A stretch of 64,000 bases of DNA from Oscillatoria princeps RMCB-10 (GTDB lineage: Bacteria > Cyanobacteriota > Cyanobacteriia > Cyanobacteriales > Oscillatoriaceae), in the NCBI GenBank assembly GCA_019359235.1, contig JAHHHT010000005.1, positions 1 to 64,000 on the forward strand. Reading direction: 5' to 3'. Position 1 is the stretch's first letter; each line of letters starts with the position of its first letter. A program made the translations under genes and the position numbers. The notes beneath the pieces were generated by a model that did no database searches, was not told where the DNA came from, and worked only from the letters and a program-made list of their open reading frames with translations. This document shows, piece by piece, positions 25,056-33,558 of this stretch.

Positions 25056-26318
25056 ATGCAAGACCACACCAAGAGTCCAAAGCCCAAGCATATTGTTTTA
25101 ACCTCGCACCCAACGCGATTCGGCCCGAAACCGATTGCGATTCACTGGGGGGAAAAAGACCCGCTCAAACGAGGCCCAGTCATCGCCACTGTGACGAATT
25201 CCGCTCACCGAAATGTGATTGGCACTCACTCAGGCTCTTATGCGGTTTATCGCGCCCTCGCCGTAGCCCGAGGCAAACTGCAATCCAATCACCGGCCAGA
25301 TCTTACCAATACCTCTCCCGCTGATCATATTGGCCCCCACCCCAGCTGGGCTGACCCCGATAAGATTGTCTCCCTCGATCCGTTTGGCGCTTTAGTGGGT
25401 GAAGTTTATGCGACCTTTTTCGAGGGTGGATACGATATTCGCCCCACTATTGCTGTCACGAAAGCTCACATTAATATGCCGGAACTTCAAACGGCAATTC
25501 AAGAGGGGCGCTTGCAGGTAGACGGCAAGATTGTCAAGGAGGGTGGGGATTTAGTTGTCACCAAAGCCGCCATTGAGCCGGTTTGGTATTTGCCCGGAAT
25601 AGCCAAGCGCTTCGAGGTAGAAGAAAGCGCTCTGCGCCGCACTCTGTTTGAGCAGACGGGGGGGATGTTTCCCGAACTGGTGACTCGCCCGGATTTGAAT
25701 GTGTTTTTGCCTCCGATTGGGGGCTTGACACTTTACATTCTTGGTGATATTGCAGCCATAACCGACCCCGATAAACCCCTGGCGGTTCGGGTGCACGACG
25801 AGTGCAACGGTTCGGATGTGTTTGGTTCCGATATTTGCACCTGCCGGCCTTATTTGGTGCACGGGATTGAGGTTTGCGTGGGGATGGCTCAAGAAGGCGG
25901 TGCCGGCGTAATTGCCTATTTTCGCAAGGAAGGCCGCGCTCTGGGTGAGGTGACGAAGTTTTTGGTGTATAATGCGCGGAAGCGTCAGGAAGGCGGCGAC
26001 CGGGCGGAGTCCTATTTTACCCGCACGGAATGCGTGGCTGGGGTTCAGGATATGCGGTTTCAAGAACTGATGCCGGATGTTCTGCACTGGCTGGGGATTT
26101 CCAAGATTGACCGGCTGGTTTCGATGAGCGATATGAAGTATAACGCTATCGTGCAGTCGGGGATTGAGGTGGTTCAGCGAGTCGCGATTCCAGAGGGGTT
26201 GATTCCGCCTGACGCGCAGGTGGAAATCGCTGCGAAGAAGGCGGCTGGTTACTACACTGAAGGGGAGGTGCCCAACCGAGTGGCGCTTGCCGAAATTCAG
26301 GGGCGCGGGTTAGAGTAA
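25056..26318 (+). CDS. urc1: Urc1: GTP cyclohydrolase II-like uracil catabolism protein
   Basis: A 420-aa relative of GTP cyclohydrolase II (RibA), but with the long N-terminal extension (TSHPTRFGPKPIAIHWGEKD, SAHRNVIGTHSGSYAVYRAL) typical of the URC1 branch rather than of riboflavin enzymes. The zinc/catalytic region reads VRVHDECNGSDVFGSDICTC, followed by FRKEGRALGEVTKFLVYNAR where RibA has GRGIGLxNK. In Lachancea kluyveri, URC1 is required for uracil degradation by the URC route. Here it is the first of four co-directional genes, with a DUF1688 (Urc4) gene and a uracil phosphoribosyltransferase next. That triad makes the URC assignment much safer than the family call alone. Confidence 0.88.
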   Translation: MQDHTKSPKPKHIVLTSHPTRFGPKPIAIHWGEKDPLKRGPVIATVTNSAHRNVIGTHSGSYAVYRALAVARGKLQSNHRPDLTNTSPADHIGPHPSWADPDKIVSLDPFGALVGEVYATFFEGGYDIRPTIAVTKAHINMPELQTAIQEGRLQVDGKIVKEGGDLVVTKAAIEPVWYLPGIAKRFEVEESALRRTLFEQTGGMFPELVTRPDLNVFLPPIGGLTLYILGDIAAITDPDKPLAVRVHDECNGSDVFGSDICTCRPYLVHGIEVCVGMAQEGGAGVIAYFRKEGRALGEVTKFLVYNARKRQEGGDRAESYFTRTECVAGVQDMRFQELMPDVLHWLGISKIDRLVSMSDMKYNAIVQSGIEVVQRVAIPEGLIPPDAQVEIAAKKAAGYYTEGEVPNRVALAEIQGRGLE

Positions 26319-26329
26319 ATAGGTGCTGA

Positions 26330-26425
26330 AGAAACCTGGTTTGTTAAAGGAACCAGGTTTCTTTAGCGGTTATAAGGGAGTTTTTTTATTAACCGCCAAG
26401 ACGCCAAGAGCGCCAAGGGAAGAGA
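26330..26425. repeat. Dispersed repeats between urc1 and urc4
   Basis: 26330-26363 is an AGAAACCTGGTTT...AACCAGGTTTCTT palindrome. 26391-26425 is AACCGCCAAGACGCCAAG followed by AGCGCCAAGG, a member of the CCAAGACGCCAAG family. Both families recur across the window. Confidence 0.7.
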
Positions 26426-26450
26426 GGAGGGAGGGGCTCACAATTACTGA

Positions 26451-27683
26451 ATGAAAGAAAATTACGAGGCTATTGCTTATTTGCGCTCGCCGGCAGCCAT
26501 TCGAGAGCGCTGCGAGCGAATCTTTACTCTAGCATGTGAGGATAAACTCCGCTATTTTCGCCCTCGTTTGAGCCGGTTGGAAGAAGTGGCGGGTTGGGTC
26601 ATTCAAGTGATTTACGGACAGTATCCGGATTTGAATATTCCCTTCCATTCGCGCTGGCGGCATTTCGAGGTTGGGGATGTGCCGCGCACAGCTCAGCTGG
26701 ATGGGGCGCTAGCCGGACTGAGTGCGGTTGAGCGGGCGCAAGTTAAGTTTGACTTGGCAATTGTCAGCGTGCTTCTGGATGCCGGTGCGGGCGCTGACTG
26801 GCAGTATTGCGAACAGGAATCAGGGCAGGTTTACCGGCGCTCGGAAGGGCTGGCTGTGGCGAGTTTCCGGATGTTTTGCAATGGCAGTTTTTCCAGCAAT
26901 ACTGAGCTGCCGGTGCGAGCGGATGCCGGCGGACTTCAGGGGTTAACTGAGTCAGCGCTGGCGCAGGGATTTCAAGTGAGTCAGTCAAATCCTCTGGTCG
27001 GTGTTGCCGGCAGGCTGGAATTGCTGCAGCGATTGGGGAAGGCGCTGCAACGCCAGCCCGAATTATTTGGGTATGATAACCCGCGTCCGGGCAATATGGT
27101 AAATTATCTTTTGGGGAAGGCGCGTGAGCGCCGGCTGGAAGCGAGTGCTGTGTTAAAGGCTGTTTTGGAGGGGCTGGGCGAAATATGGCCGGGAAGATTT
27201 GCGATTGCCGGTGTTAATCTGGGTGATGTGTGGCCTCATCCCGCTTTGCGAGGAGAGAACCCCGGCGCTGAGTATGTCCCGTTTCACAAACTTTCCCAGT
27301 GGCTGACTTACTCGCTGTTGGAACCACTTGAGGAACTCGGTTTGGAAATCACTGGGCTGGATGAGCTGACGGGTTTGCCGGAATATCGCAACGGCGGGCT
27401 GTGCCTGGATTTAGGATTGCTGGAAGTGAAAGAACCGGCAGTTTTGCAAGCGCGTCACTTGCCCGGATCTGAGATAATTGTGGAGTGGAGGGCGCTGACG
27501 GTGAGTTTGCTAGACCGGCTTGCTGAGGCAATTCGGAAACAGCTGGGCGCGAGCGCTGTTGAACTGCCGCTGGTTAAGATATTGCAAGGGGGAACCTGGA
27601 GTGCCGGTCGGAAAATTGCCGGTGAGTTAAGATATGGGGGCGCACCCCCGATTCAGATTGAGAGCGATGGGACGGTATTTTAG
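26451..27683 (+). CDS. urc4: Urc4: DUF1688 family uracil catabolism protein
   Basis: A 410-aa soluble protein of the DUF1688 family. Recognisable blocks are LRSPAAIRERCERIF at the N-terminus, IPFHSRWRHFEVG, PRPGNMVNYLLG and the C-terminal VEWRALTVSLLDRLA with PLVKILQGGTWSAGRKIA. URC4 of yeast is essential for uracil degradation, although its exact reaction is not settled. Its position 130 bp after urc1 and before a uracil phosphoribosyltransferase gene repeats the clustering known in URC-type bacteria and fungi. The length is normal and nothing is truncated. Confidence 0.88.
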   Translation: MKENYEAIAYLRSPAAIRERCERIFTLACEDKLRYFRPRLSRLEEVAGWVIQVIYGQYPDLNIPFHSRWRHFEVGDVPRTAQLDGALAGLSAVERAQVKFDLAIVSVLLDAGAGADWQYCEQESGQVYRRSEGLAVASFRMFCNGSFSSNTELPVRADAGGLQGLTESALAQGFQVSQSNPLVGVAGRLELLQRLGKALQRQPELFGYDNPRPGNMVNYLLGKARERRLEASAVLKAVLEGLGEIWPGRFAIAGVNLGDVWPHPALRGENPGAEYVPFHKLSQWLTYSLLEPLEELGLEITGLDELTGLPEYRNGGLCLDLGLLEVKEPAVLQARHLPGSEIIVEWRALTVSLLDRLAEAIRKQLGASAVELPLVKILQGGTWSAGRKIAGELRYGGAPPIQIESDGTVF

Positions 27684-27756
27684 AGGGGTTTGTGCCCCGA
27701 CACGAGAAAGGAGGCGGAGCCTCTGGGAGCATCCAATTTTTGCAAAGATTGTCACC

Positions 27757-27940
27757 CCCTCACCCCCCAAGGCACCCCTCTCCCATGAAGGGAGAGGGGG
27801 GAAAAATAAAGAATTCTCCCCTCTCCCCTTGTGGGAGAGGGGTTGGGGGTGAGGGGGATTACAAAAATGGGATGCTTCCGATCCTCTGTATCTGCGTAAT
27901 CTTCATTCTTGGCGTCCTTGGCGTCTTGGCGGTTCATTAA
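27757..27940. repeat. Pyrimidine-rich palindromes and CCAAGACGCCAAG repeat
   Basis: CACCCCCTCACCCCCCAAGG ... CCCCTCTCCCATGAAGGGAG and a second CCCCTCTCCCCTTGTGGGAG ... GGGTGAGGG palindrome lie at 27757-27860. A reversed CCAAGACGCCAAG element (CTTGGCGTCCTTGGCGTCTT) lies at 27909-27928. All belong to families repeated elsewhere. There is no gene between urc4 and upp. Confidence 0.65.
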
Positions 27941-27959
27941 TTAATTGGAAAAATTGTAA

Positions 27960-28595
27960 ATGACAGCCCAACTAACTGTAATTAGCCATCCTTTAATCCT
28001 GCACAAGCTGACGCTGATGCGGAAAGCGGACACCAGCACGGCGAAATTCCGCACGCTTTTGAAAGAAATAGGCATGCTGCTGGCTTACGAGGTAACGCGA
28101 GACTTGCCGGTCAAGTACGAGACGATTCAAACCCCAATGGCAGAGATGAGTGCTCCCGTGCTGGCGGCGGAAAAGAAGCTGGTAATTATCTCAATTATGC
28201 GGGCGGGACAGGGGATTTTGGACGGGATGCTGGAGCTGATTCCTTCGGCGCGAGTGGGGCATATTGGGCTGTACCGCGACCCCAACACACTGGTGGTGAT
28301 TGAGTATTATTTTAAGGTGCCTCAGGATATCGAGGAGCGGGATGTGTTGGTGGTCGATCCGATGATGGCCACCGGCAATTCTGCGGTGGCGGCGGTTCAG
28401 CGGCTGAAAGAGACAAACCCCCGCTCAATTAAGTTTGTCTGTTTGCTAGCTGCGCCGGAAGGAATTGAGCATTTTCACGAGCAGCACCCGGATGTGCCGG
28501 TGTACACGGCGGCGATTGACGAGCGTTTGGATGAACACGGTTACATTATTCCCGGACTTGGGGATGCCGGCGACCGGCTGTACGGGACGAAGTGA
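27960..28595 (+). CDS. upp: Uracil phosphoribosyltransferase
   Basis: A 211-aa enzyme that joins uracil to PRPP to give UMP. Family blocks are complete: the N-terminal [36 protein letters not shown], the PRPP loop [17 protein letters not shown] and the uracil-binding [17 protein letters not shown] at the C-terminus. In the URC pathway this step (URC6) activates uracil before ring opening, so the gene may serve catabolism here rather than, or besides, salvage. It follows urc4 on the same strand. Confidence 0.95.
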   Translation: MTAQLTVISHPLILHKLTLMRKADTSTAKFRTLLKEIGMLLAYEVTRDLPVKYETIQTPMAEMSAPVLAAEKKLVIISIMRAGQGILDGMLELIPSARVGHIGLYRDPNTLVVIEYYFKVPQDIEERDVLVVDPMMATGNSAVAAVQRLKETNPRSIKFVCLLAAPEGIEHFHEQHPDVPVYTAAIDERLDEHGYIIPGLGDAGDRLYGTK

Positions 28596-28649
28596 TACCA
28601 ATTTTGGATGCAAGGATTTTGGATTTTGGTGCAAAATTTAATGCAATTA

Positions 28650-29501
28650 ATGCAAAGTTTAAAAGGCAAAGTGGCTGCTGTCACCGGCGCGAGTCGCGGC
28701 GCGGGGCGCGGTATCGCCCTGGCGCTGGGTGAAGCGGGAGCAACGGTTTACGTGACGGGACGCAGTGTCAGGGGCGGGCCAACAACAGAGAGCCGGCCAG
28801 AAACCATCGACGAGACGGCGGAGGGCGTCACGGCGCGGGGGGGCGCAGGCATCCCGGTGCGCTGCGACCACACGGTAGATGCAGAGGTGGAAGCCCTGTT
28901 TGAGCGCGTGAAAGCGGAGTGCGGTCGCCTGGACATTCTGGTCAACAATGCCTGGGGCGGCTACGAACGCTACAATGGGGAGCGCTTTGAGGATGGGACA
29001 GCGTTTGCCGCCCCGTTTTGGGAGCAATCGCTGCAGCGCTGGGAGGGGATGTTCGCCGCCGGCGTGCGGGCGCATCTGGTGGCTAGCCGCTTCGCCGTCC
29101 CGCTGATGCTGCCCCACCGGCAGGGGCTAATCGTCAGCACCACGGCGTGGGATCGGGACAAATATCTCGGCAATTTGTTCTACGATTTGGCAAAGAACGC
29201 AGTCAACCGCATGGCGTATGGGATGGCGCGGGATCTGCGCGATCACGGCATCGCCGCCGTAGCCCTCGCTCCCGGATTCATGCGCACCGAAAGGGTGCTG
29301 GCGGCGCATGAGGAGCAAGGTTTCGACCTCAGCATTACGGAGTCGCCGGAGTACATTGGGCGGGCGATCGCCGCTCTCGCCGCCGATCCAAATGTGATGC
29401 AAAAGTCGGGAAGGGTGCTGGCGGTGGGCGATCTGGCGCGAGAGTATGGCTTTGCGGATATCGATGGCAGGCAATTGCCGGCGTTCAAAATCGAGGACTG
29501 A
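28650..29501 (+). CDS. DHRS1-like short-chain dehydrogenase
   Basis: A 283-aa SDR. The cofactor loop is VTGASRGAGRGIALALGEAG, the NAG-type motif is ILVNNAWGG, and the active-site region has STTAWDRD with YDLAKNAV (Tyr/Lys) downstream. The ending GRVLAVGDLAREYGFADIDG is characteristic of the DHRS1 branch. It reduces a carbonyl with NAD(P)H. In uracil catabolism an SDR (YdfG in the Rut route) reduces malonate semialdehyde, so such a role is possible here but unproven. Upstream in-frame codons derive from a TTTTGGATTTTGGAT repeat, so MQSLKGKVAAVTG is preferred; MQLMQSLKG (28641) is equally possible. Confidence 0.85.
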   Translation: MQSLKGKVAAVTGASRGAGRGIALALGEAGATVYVTGRSVRGGPTTESRPETIDETAEGVTARGGAGIPVRCDHTVDAEVEALFERVKAECGRLDILVNNAWGGYERYNGERFEDGTAFAAPFWEQSLQRWEGMFAAGVRAHLVASRFAVPLMLPHRQGLIVSTTAWDRDKYLGNLFYDLAKNAVNRMAYGMARDLRDHGIAAVALAPGFMRTERVLAAHEEQGFDLSITESPEYIGRAIAALAADPNVMQKSGRVLAVGDLAREYGFADIDGRQLPAFKIED

Positions 29502-29789
29502 TGCCTATGCAAGGATTTTGGATTTTGGATGCAAGGATTTTGGATGTGCCGGTGTTGCCAGAGGAGTAGATTGAGCTTAATAATGAACCGCTCCTGAGCC
29601 AAGGACGCCAAGAAGGAAGAAGAAAGAGGAAGAGGGAGATAAAAAGTCTTGCTTTTTTCCGGGCGATTTCTAATCGCCAGGAGCCCAAAGGACAAAGGGA
29701 CAACTTATTCGTCGATCCAGCTCAAGCTGGGAACGCCTGTTTGTCGGCTCCGCCGGCTTCTCTCCAACCAATTAAGCGATATTCCGCGC
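29502..29789. other. Intergenic region between convergent operons
   Basis: It contains two TGCAAGGATTTTGGATT copies (29507 and 29529), a degenerate CCAAGGACGCCAAGAAGG repeat (29599-29616) and a CTGGGAACGCC palindrome half (29728). There is no gene and no clear terminator. Confidence 0.45.
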
Positions 29790-30722
29790 TCAATTGTCGC
29801 GGCTTTCTTTAATATAAGCAATGCCAAGGGCAGCTGGGGGGGTGGATTTGCCGGCTAATCCCACGAGAGCTAGGAGCGCGACGCAATAGGGCAGCATGAC
29901 TAATAACTGATAGGGGATGTTGAGATTGAAGGCTTGAATGCGCAGCTGCAGGGCTTCTGTGGCTCCGAATAGCAAGCTGGCAAGGGCGGCACCGGCAGGG
30001 TGCCACCGGCCAAAAATGAGCGCCGCCAGTGCGATGAAGCCTTTGCCGGCGCTCATTTCTTCTGTAAAGAATCTAACGTGAACTAAGGCTAAATATGCGC
30101 CTCCCAAACCGGAAAGACAGCCGCTGAGGGTGACGCTGAGATAGCGCACAGCGGCGACTGGCACTCCAGCGGTGTCAGCAGCGCGGGGGTACTCGCCAAC
30201 GGCTCTGAGGGACAAACCGATGCCGGTGCGAAATAGAATGTAGGTGCTGAGGGGAACCAGCAGAAAGAGACAGTAAACAAGCGGATCTTGATTGAAGAGT
30301 AGGGCACCGATAATAGGGATATCTTTGAGTGCGGGAATGCCGGCGGTCGGAATGGCAGGCAGTTGCTGGGTGCTGCCACTGCTAAACACGAGTCTTGCCA
30401 AGAAGGAAGTTAAGCCGGCAGATGCCAGATTGAGAGCCAATCCTGAGACTAATTGGTCAACTCGCAGCGTCACGCAGAGATAGGCGTGGAGCAATCCAAC
30501 TATTCCCCCCGCAGCGAGGGCGGCTAGAATGCCCAGCCAGACACTGCCGGTGTAAAATGCTGCAGCCGCGCTGGCAAAAGCACCGGCTAGCATCATTCCT
30601 TCCAGCCCAATATTGAGGACGCCGGATCGTTCTGAGAAAAGCCCGCCCAAGGCGGCAAAGGCTAGGGGCACAGAGAGGCGCAGGCTGGCTGCGAGATAAT
30701 CGGTGAAAAAGGTGATATCCAT
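29790..30722 (-). CDS. Nucleoside-type ABC transporter permease 2
   Basis: A 310-aa polytopic permease of the branched-chain/BmpA-associated class. It opens with ASLRLSVPLAFAALGGLFSE and the family motif RSGVLNIGLEGMMLAGAF. FRAVGEYPRAAD is matched here as LRAVGEYPRAADTAGV, the cytoplasmic loop contacting the ATPase. About eight to nine hydrophobic segments are visible. It is the last gene of a four-gene minus-strand operon (BmpA, ATPase, two permeases) and lies eight bases after the first permease. The C-terminal tail AYIKESRDN runs into repeat-rich DNA. Confidence 0.9.
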   Translation of the reverse strand: MDITFFTDYLAASLRLSVPLAFAALGGLFSERSGVLNIGLEGMMLAGAFASAAAAFYTGSVWLGILAALAAGGIVGLLHAYLCVTLRVDQLVSGLALNLASAGLTSFLARLVFSSGSTQQLPAIPTAGIPALKDIPIIGALLFNQDPLVYCLFLLVPLSTYILFRTGIGLSLRAVGEYPRAADTAGVPVAAVRYLSVTLSGCLSGLGGAYLALVHVRFFTEEMSAGKGFIALAALIFGRWHPAGAALASLLFGATEALQLRIQAFNLNIPYQLLVMLPYCVALLALVGLAGKSTPPAALGIAYIKESRDN

Positions 30723-30730
30723 TTTAGATT

Positions 30731-31792
30731 TTACCCTTTAGCTTCTAGATTGGCTGTTGCCTGCTGTCTCTTGCCTTCGAGTGCTAAACTAATAGCAATG
30801 AAGAGAACAGCCAGCCCCTGAATGGCATAGACCACAGTCACCGGCACGCCGGCACTGCGCTGCATGACATTCGCGCCGCTGCGGAGGGCACCAAAGAAGA
30901 GGGAAGTGAGGACAGCACCTGCAATATTGCCGCGACTGAGAAAAGCAATCCCCAGCGCATCAAAGCCGTAACCGCCAGAGAATTTCTCGAACAGCCTGTA
31001 TTTTAAACCCATCACCTCACCGGCACCCGCCAGCCCAGCCAACCCGCCCGCCAGCGCCATCACTAACATTATAGTGCGCTCCACAGAAATGCCGGCATAT
31101 CGCGCCGCAACTGGATTAAGTCCCACCGCTGCGATTTGATAGCCCAGAGGCGTTTGCTGCAGTATCGCCCACAAAATCGCCGCCGCCACTAGGGCAATTA
31201 AAATGCCGGCGTGAGCGAGACTGTTAGGCAGAATAACCGGCAGCTTTGCCGATTCAGAAATCAGCGGCGTGTAGGGGCTGGGCGCTCCTTTTTCCATCAT
31301 TGGCCCATCCACGAGATAGCCCACAAAGTTGAGGGCGATGTAATTCATCAGCAGAGTAGAAATCACCTCATTGACACCTCGCACCGCTTTGAGATATCCT
31401 GGAATTAACCCCCATATACCTCCCAGAACAAACCCGCCCAGCAGCGCCAGCGGCACATGAATAAATGCCGGCAAACCCTGCAGGTACAGTCCCACCAGCG
31501 CACTCCCCAAACCGCCCATATAAATCTGCCCTTCGCCGCCGATATTGAGCTGACTCGCTCGCAAAGCAACCAGCACCCCCAGCGCAGCTAATAGCAGCGG
31601 AGCCATCTTAGTCAGCGTATTGCCAAATCCGAAATAAGTAGCCAGCGATTCTTGAAACAGGGCGACATAAGCCGTCACCGGATTCGCCCCAGCCAGCACA
31701 ATCAATCCAGCCCCAACTAGCAGCGCAGCCGCAATCGCCACCACCGGCGATAAAAATGGCACAACATTTGGTACAATCCGAGCAATTTTCAC
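30731..31792 (-). CDS. Nucleoside-type ABC transporter permease 1
   Basis: A permease of about 353 aa with the paired motif ASQLNIGGEGQIYMGGLGSA, the loop QIAAVGLNPVAARYAGI and roughly ten hydrophobic segments. With the second permease it should form the membrane channel of a BmpA-type nucleoside importer. I prefer the GTG at 31792 (VKIARIVPN, with AAGGGA just before it). An alternative TTG at 31825 adds MSQDAKDAKGR, which is translated from a CCAAGACGCCAAG dispersed repeat. It begins close to the ATPase stop, and the space between is made of repeats. Confidence 0.88.
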   Translation of the reverse strand: MKIARIVPNVVPFLSPVVAIAAALLVGAGLIVLAGANPVTAYVALFQESLATYFGFGNTLTKMAPLLLAALGVLVALRASQLNIGGEGQIYMGGLGSALVGLYLQGLPAFIHVPLALLGGFVLGGIWGLIPGYLKAVRGVNEVISTLLMNYIALNFVGYLVDGPMMEKGAPSPYTPLISESAKLPVILPNSLAHAGILIALVAAAILWAILQQTPLGYQIAAVGLNPVAARYAGISVERTIMLVMALAGGLAGLAGAGEVMGLKYRLFEKFSGGYGFDALGIAFLSRGNIAGAVLTSLFFGALRSGANVMQRSAGVPVTVVYAIQGLAVLFIAISLALEGKRQQATANLEAKG

Positions 31793-31794
31793 TC

Positions 31795-31858
31795 TTCCCT
31801 TGGCGTCCTTGGCGTCTTGGCTCAAGAAACCCGGTTTCTTTAAGAAACCGGGTTTCTC
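31795..31858. repeat. AGAAACCCGGTTTCT doublet plus CCAAGACGCCAAG unit
   Basis: AAGAAACCCGGTTTCTT (31824-31840) and AAGAAACCGGGTTTCT (31842-31857) are two palindromes in tandem, and a CTTGGCGTCCTTGGCGTCTT unit abuts at 31798. The element encodes the last residues of the ATPase gene (RNPVS and stop), and possibly the first codons of permease 1 if the upstream start is used. Confidence 0.8.
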
Positions 31859-33369
31859 TTATTTCTCTGAGAAACTTTCCCACCCCCCATCAGCAACCCC
31901 ACCCGCTCCACACTAGCACCCTCCGCCTCCAAAATATCCACAAACTTTCCCTCATACATTACAGCAATGCGGTCACTCACCGCCATAACCTCCTCCAACT
32001 CCGCTGAAATATACAGAATAGCCGCCCCGCGCTCCCGTTCCGCCAGCAACCGCTGCTGCACCGATGCAGTCGCCCCGACATCTAAACCCCGCGTCGGCTG
32101 CATTGCCACAATCAGCACCGGCTCGCCGTCGAGTTCCCGCGCCAGCACCACTTTTTGCTGATTCCCGCCCGACAGCTGGCTCACCCTCACTTGTGGGTGA
32201 GACGCCCGAATGTCATATTGTTGCATAGCGCGAGCGGCGCGGTCAAGAATGGCTAACTCTTGCAAGAAAAAGTGCCGGCAAAATGGCAAGCGCCTGAAAG
32301 CTTTGAGAATCAGGTTTTTGGCGATACTGAAGCCCAACACCAGACCCATTTTTTGCCGGTCTTCTGGAATGTAACCCACTTTCAGCTGCTTCAAGTGCTG
32401 GGGGGACAAATGGGTGACATCCTCGCCGCACAGGTGAATTTTGCCGGCTGTGACTGGGCGCAAGCCGGCGATCGCATCCGCCAATTCTCGCTGACCGCTG
32501 CCATCCACACCGGCAATTCCTAATATCTCACCGGCACGCAGTTGAAACGACACATCCCGAACGGCTGCGAGATGCCGGTCATCTCTGACCGTTAAGTCCT
32601 GAACTTCCAGCACCACAGCCCCCTCTTTTCGCGGGGGTTTATTCAGCTGCAAAGAAACCTCACGCCCAACCATTAATTGCGCTAAATTTTGCGAGGTTGT
32701 CTCTTGAGTTGCTGTCGTTGCTACCACCTGACCCCGCCGCAGCACTGTCACCGTGTCGCAGAGGCTGATCACTTCTTCTAGCTTGTGGCTGATGAAGATA
32801 ATTGTGTGTTCATTTGCTGCTAGCCGGCGCAGGATATGGAAGAAGGAATCGACTTCCTTAGGTGCCAGCACGGCTGTGGGCTCGTCAAGAATCAGCAGCT
32901 TGGCTTGGCGGTAAAGAACCTTGAGTATTTCGACTCGCTGCTGGGCTCCCACCGGCAAATCCCCCACCCTGGCGCTGGGGTCAACTTCCAAGCCGTAAGA
33001 CTGGGAGAGGGCTGCGATTTCCTGCTGTTTTGCTGGCAGGTTCAGACGCCAGCTTGAGCCGGTTCCCAGGATAATATTTTCTGTTACTGTCAGTTGCGGA
33101 ACCAGCATGAAGTGCTGGTGAATCATGCCGATACCGAGTTCAATGGCTGCTTTGGGGGAAGGGATCTGCGCCGGCACGTCTTGCAGGTAAATCTGGCCGG
33201 CATCGGGGTGGTAAAGGCCAGAAAGGATGTTCATTAAAGTGGTCTTGCCTGCTCCGTTTTCTCCCAGGAGGGCGTGAATCGAGCCGGTGGCGACACTCAG
33301 GTTGATGCTGTCGTTGGCGACAAAGGTGCCAAAGCGTTTGGTAATTCCCTCTAGGCGCAGGTATGACAT
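31840..33369 (-). CDS. Nucleoside-type ABC transporter ATPase
   Basis: A 509-aa protein with two fused nucleotide-binding domains. Domain 1 has Walker A LLGENGAGKTTLMN, Q-loop MIHQHFML and Walker B LLILDEPTAVL. Its signature is the degenerate VGAQQRVEIL rather than LSGGQ. Domain 2 starts near 255 with a divergent Walker A (IAGVDGSGQREL), a proper signature LSGGNQQKVVLAREL and Walker B VLIVAMQPTRGLD (Asp/Glu replaced). This asymmetry is normal for NupO/YufO-type ATPases. It powers uptake with the BmpA lipoprotein encoded upstream and the two permeases downstream. Its final residues come from a dispersed palindrome. Confidence 0.92.
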   Translation of the reverse strand: MSYLRLEGITKRFGTFVANDSINLSVATGSIHALLGENGAGKTTLMNILSGLYHPDAGQIYLQDVPAQIPSPKAAIELGIGMIHQHFMLVPQLTVTENIILGTGSSWRLNLPAKQQEIAALSQSYGLEVDPSARVGDLPVGAQQRVEILKVLYRQAKLLILDEPTAVLAPKEVDSFFHILRRLAANEHTIIFISHKLEEVISLCDTVTVLRRGQVVATTATQETTSQNLAQLMVGREVSLQLNKPPRKEGAVVLEVQDLTVRDDRHLAAVRDVSFQLRAGEILGIAGVDGSGQRELADAIAGLRPVTAGKIHLCGEDVTHLSPQHLKQLKVGYIPEDRQKMGLVLGFSIAKNLILKAFRRLPFCRHFFLQELAILDRAARAMQQYDIRASHPQVRVSQLSGGNQQKVVLARELDGEPVLIVAMQPTRGLDVGATASVQQRLLAERERGAAILYISAELEEVMAVSDRIAVMYEGKFVDILEAEGASVERVGLLMGGGKVSQRNKRNPVS

Positions 33370-33410
33370 CTTTGGATTTTGGATTTGGGATTTTGGATTT
33401 TTAAATAGGG

Positions 33411-33445
33411 GTAGGGTGCGTTCCCTCTTAGGGAACGCACCCTAC
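33411..33445. repeat. GTAGGGTGCGTTCCCT hairpin
   Basis: Perfect 16-bp inverted repeat with the 3-base loop CTT, in the gap between bmpA and the ATPase gene. It is the same family as 14388-14424 and 51241-51271. Directly before it is a TTTGGATTTTGGATTTGGGA string that also recurs at 14345 and 28612. The hairpin could attenuate read-through from bmpA. Confidence 0.75.
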
Positions 33446-33558
33446 GAGTTACTAGGAGTTACACGCTGTCGCCCGTGCCCAAGATGTGTATAAACGGTAG
33501 GGCTGTAGGGGCGGGCCACTCACGGAGACCGCCCTGGGAACGAAGAAACGAGGAAGTT

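Noticed and set aside
25056-26318. The GTP cyclohydrolase II-like gene as riboflavin ribA
   Set aside because: The long N-terminal extension, altered GRALGEVTK motif and neighbours (DUF1688, upp) fit Urc1 better.
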